Assembly: GCF_014384965.1 (NCBI RefSeq) | Contig: NZ_JACRSW010000027.1 | Span: forward strand, 62,001 to 126,000 | DNA from: Jutongia hominis | Lineage (GTDB): Bacteria > Bacillota > Clostridia > Lachnospirales > Lachnospiraceae | DNA length: 64,000 nucleotides | Direction: 5' to 3' | Shown: one piece after another, positions 63,966-64,000 of the stretch | How positions within the stretch are numbered: position 1 is the first letter of the stretch | Layout of the letters: each line of letters starts with the position of its first letter | Program-made: the position numbers and the translations under genes | The notes under the pieces: model-generated | Seen by the model: the letters and a program-made list of their open reading frames with translations, nothing else | Told to the model about the DNA's origin: nothing | Database searches by the model: none

Positions 63966-64000
63966 ATGAAATAGAAGAAGATAGAAACGGGGATTATCAT

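Overview
The window comes from a spore-forming, anaerobic, low-GC Firmicute, most likely a gut Lachnospiraceae-type clostridium. The reasons are the dipicolinate synthase pair (dpaA/dpaB), pyruvate formate-lyase with its activase, cellobiose phosphorylase, a GH43 xylosidase, BspA-like leucine-rich-repeat surface proteins, T-box and ZTP-type RNA leaders, and strong AGGAGG ribosome binding sites throughout. No rRNA, tRNA, CRISPR array or complete insertion sequence was found. The species cannot be named from the sequence alone.

Layout. 1-2.0 kb: end of an unidentified gene, then coaX and dusB. 2.3-6.5 kb (minus strand): Na+/proline symporter, AraC-type regulator and GH43 xylosidase, with a divergent solute-binding lipoprotein at 6.8 kb. 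8.7-11.5 kb: a three-gene ABC importer of the TrpXYZ type. 11.7 kb: a lone short serine recombinase. 12.6-20.3 kb: a metal region with feoA-feoA-feoB, a Cys-rich FeoB-associated peptide and a divergent Fur-like protein, then DUF3793, DUF2325, a subtilisin-like protease, a Cys-containing helical protein and a CopZ-like HMA protein. Three near-identical palindromes (GTTAGY-N4-RCTAAY) in front of feoA, feoB and the DUF3793 gene suggest one metalloregulator controls the region. 20.5-25.8 kb: pncB, then a small leader-bearing protein facing a PqqD/HPr-kinase-like protein and an ABC exporter. This looks like a peptide-modification locus and is the best candidate for an undescribed system.

26.0-29.8 kb: two membrane proteins, cdaA (c-di-AMP synthase) and its YbbR partner. 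29.9-31.4 kb: dpaB/dpaA. 31.6 kb: a membrane GGDEF protein. 32.7-36.1 kb: a promoter and ZTP-type riboswitch, then pflB and pflA. 36.2-42.3 kb: LytTR, Rrf2 and BlaI-type regulators, a TPR lipoprotein, hflX, folA and a histidine phosphatase. 42.3-48.1 kb (minus strand): two paralogous BspA-like proteins and cellobiose phosphorylase. 48.4-55.5 kb: polysaccharide deacetylase, an XRE regulator, glmM, tig, clpP, clpX and ysxC. 55.6-63.8 kb: an NlpC/P60 wall hydrolase, a Ddl-MurF fusion and a T-box-controlled pheS-pheT pair.

Functional themes are cofactor and peptidoglycan precursor synthesis (coaX, pncB, glmM, ddl-murF), plant-glycan use (GH43, GH94), ferrous iron uptake, mixed-acid fermentation and protein quality control. 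Three structural surprises stand out: a run of ten A residues exactly at the Ddl/MurF junction, an 85-bp perfect tandem repeat with a diverged distant copy, and a cloverleaf-like repeat between glmM and tig made of hairpins that all have GAA loops.
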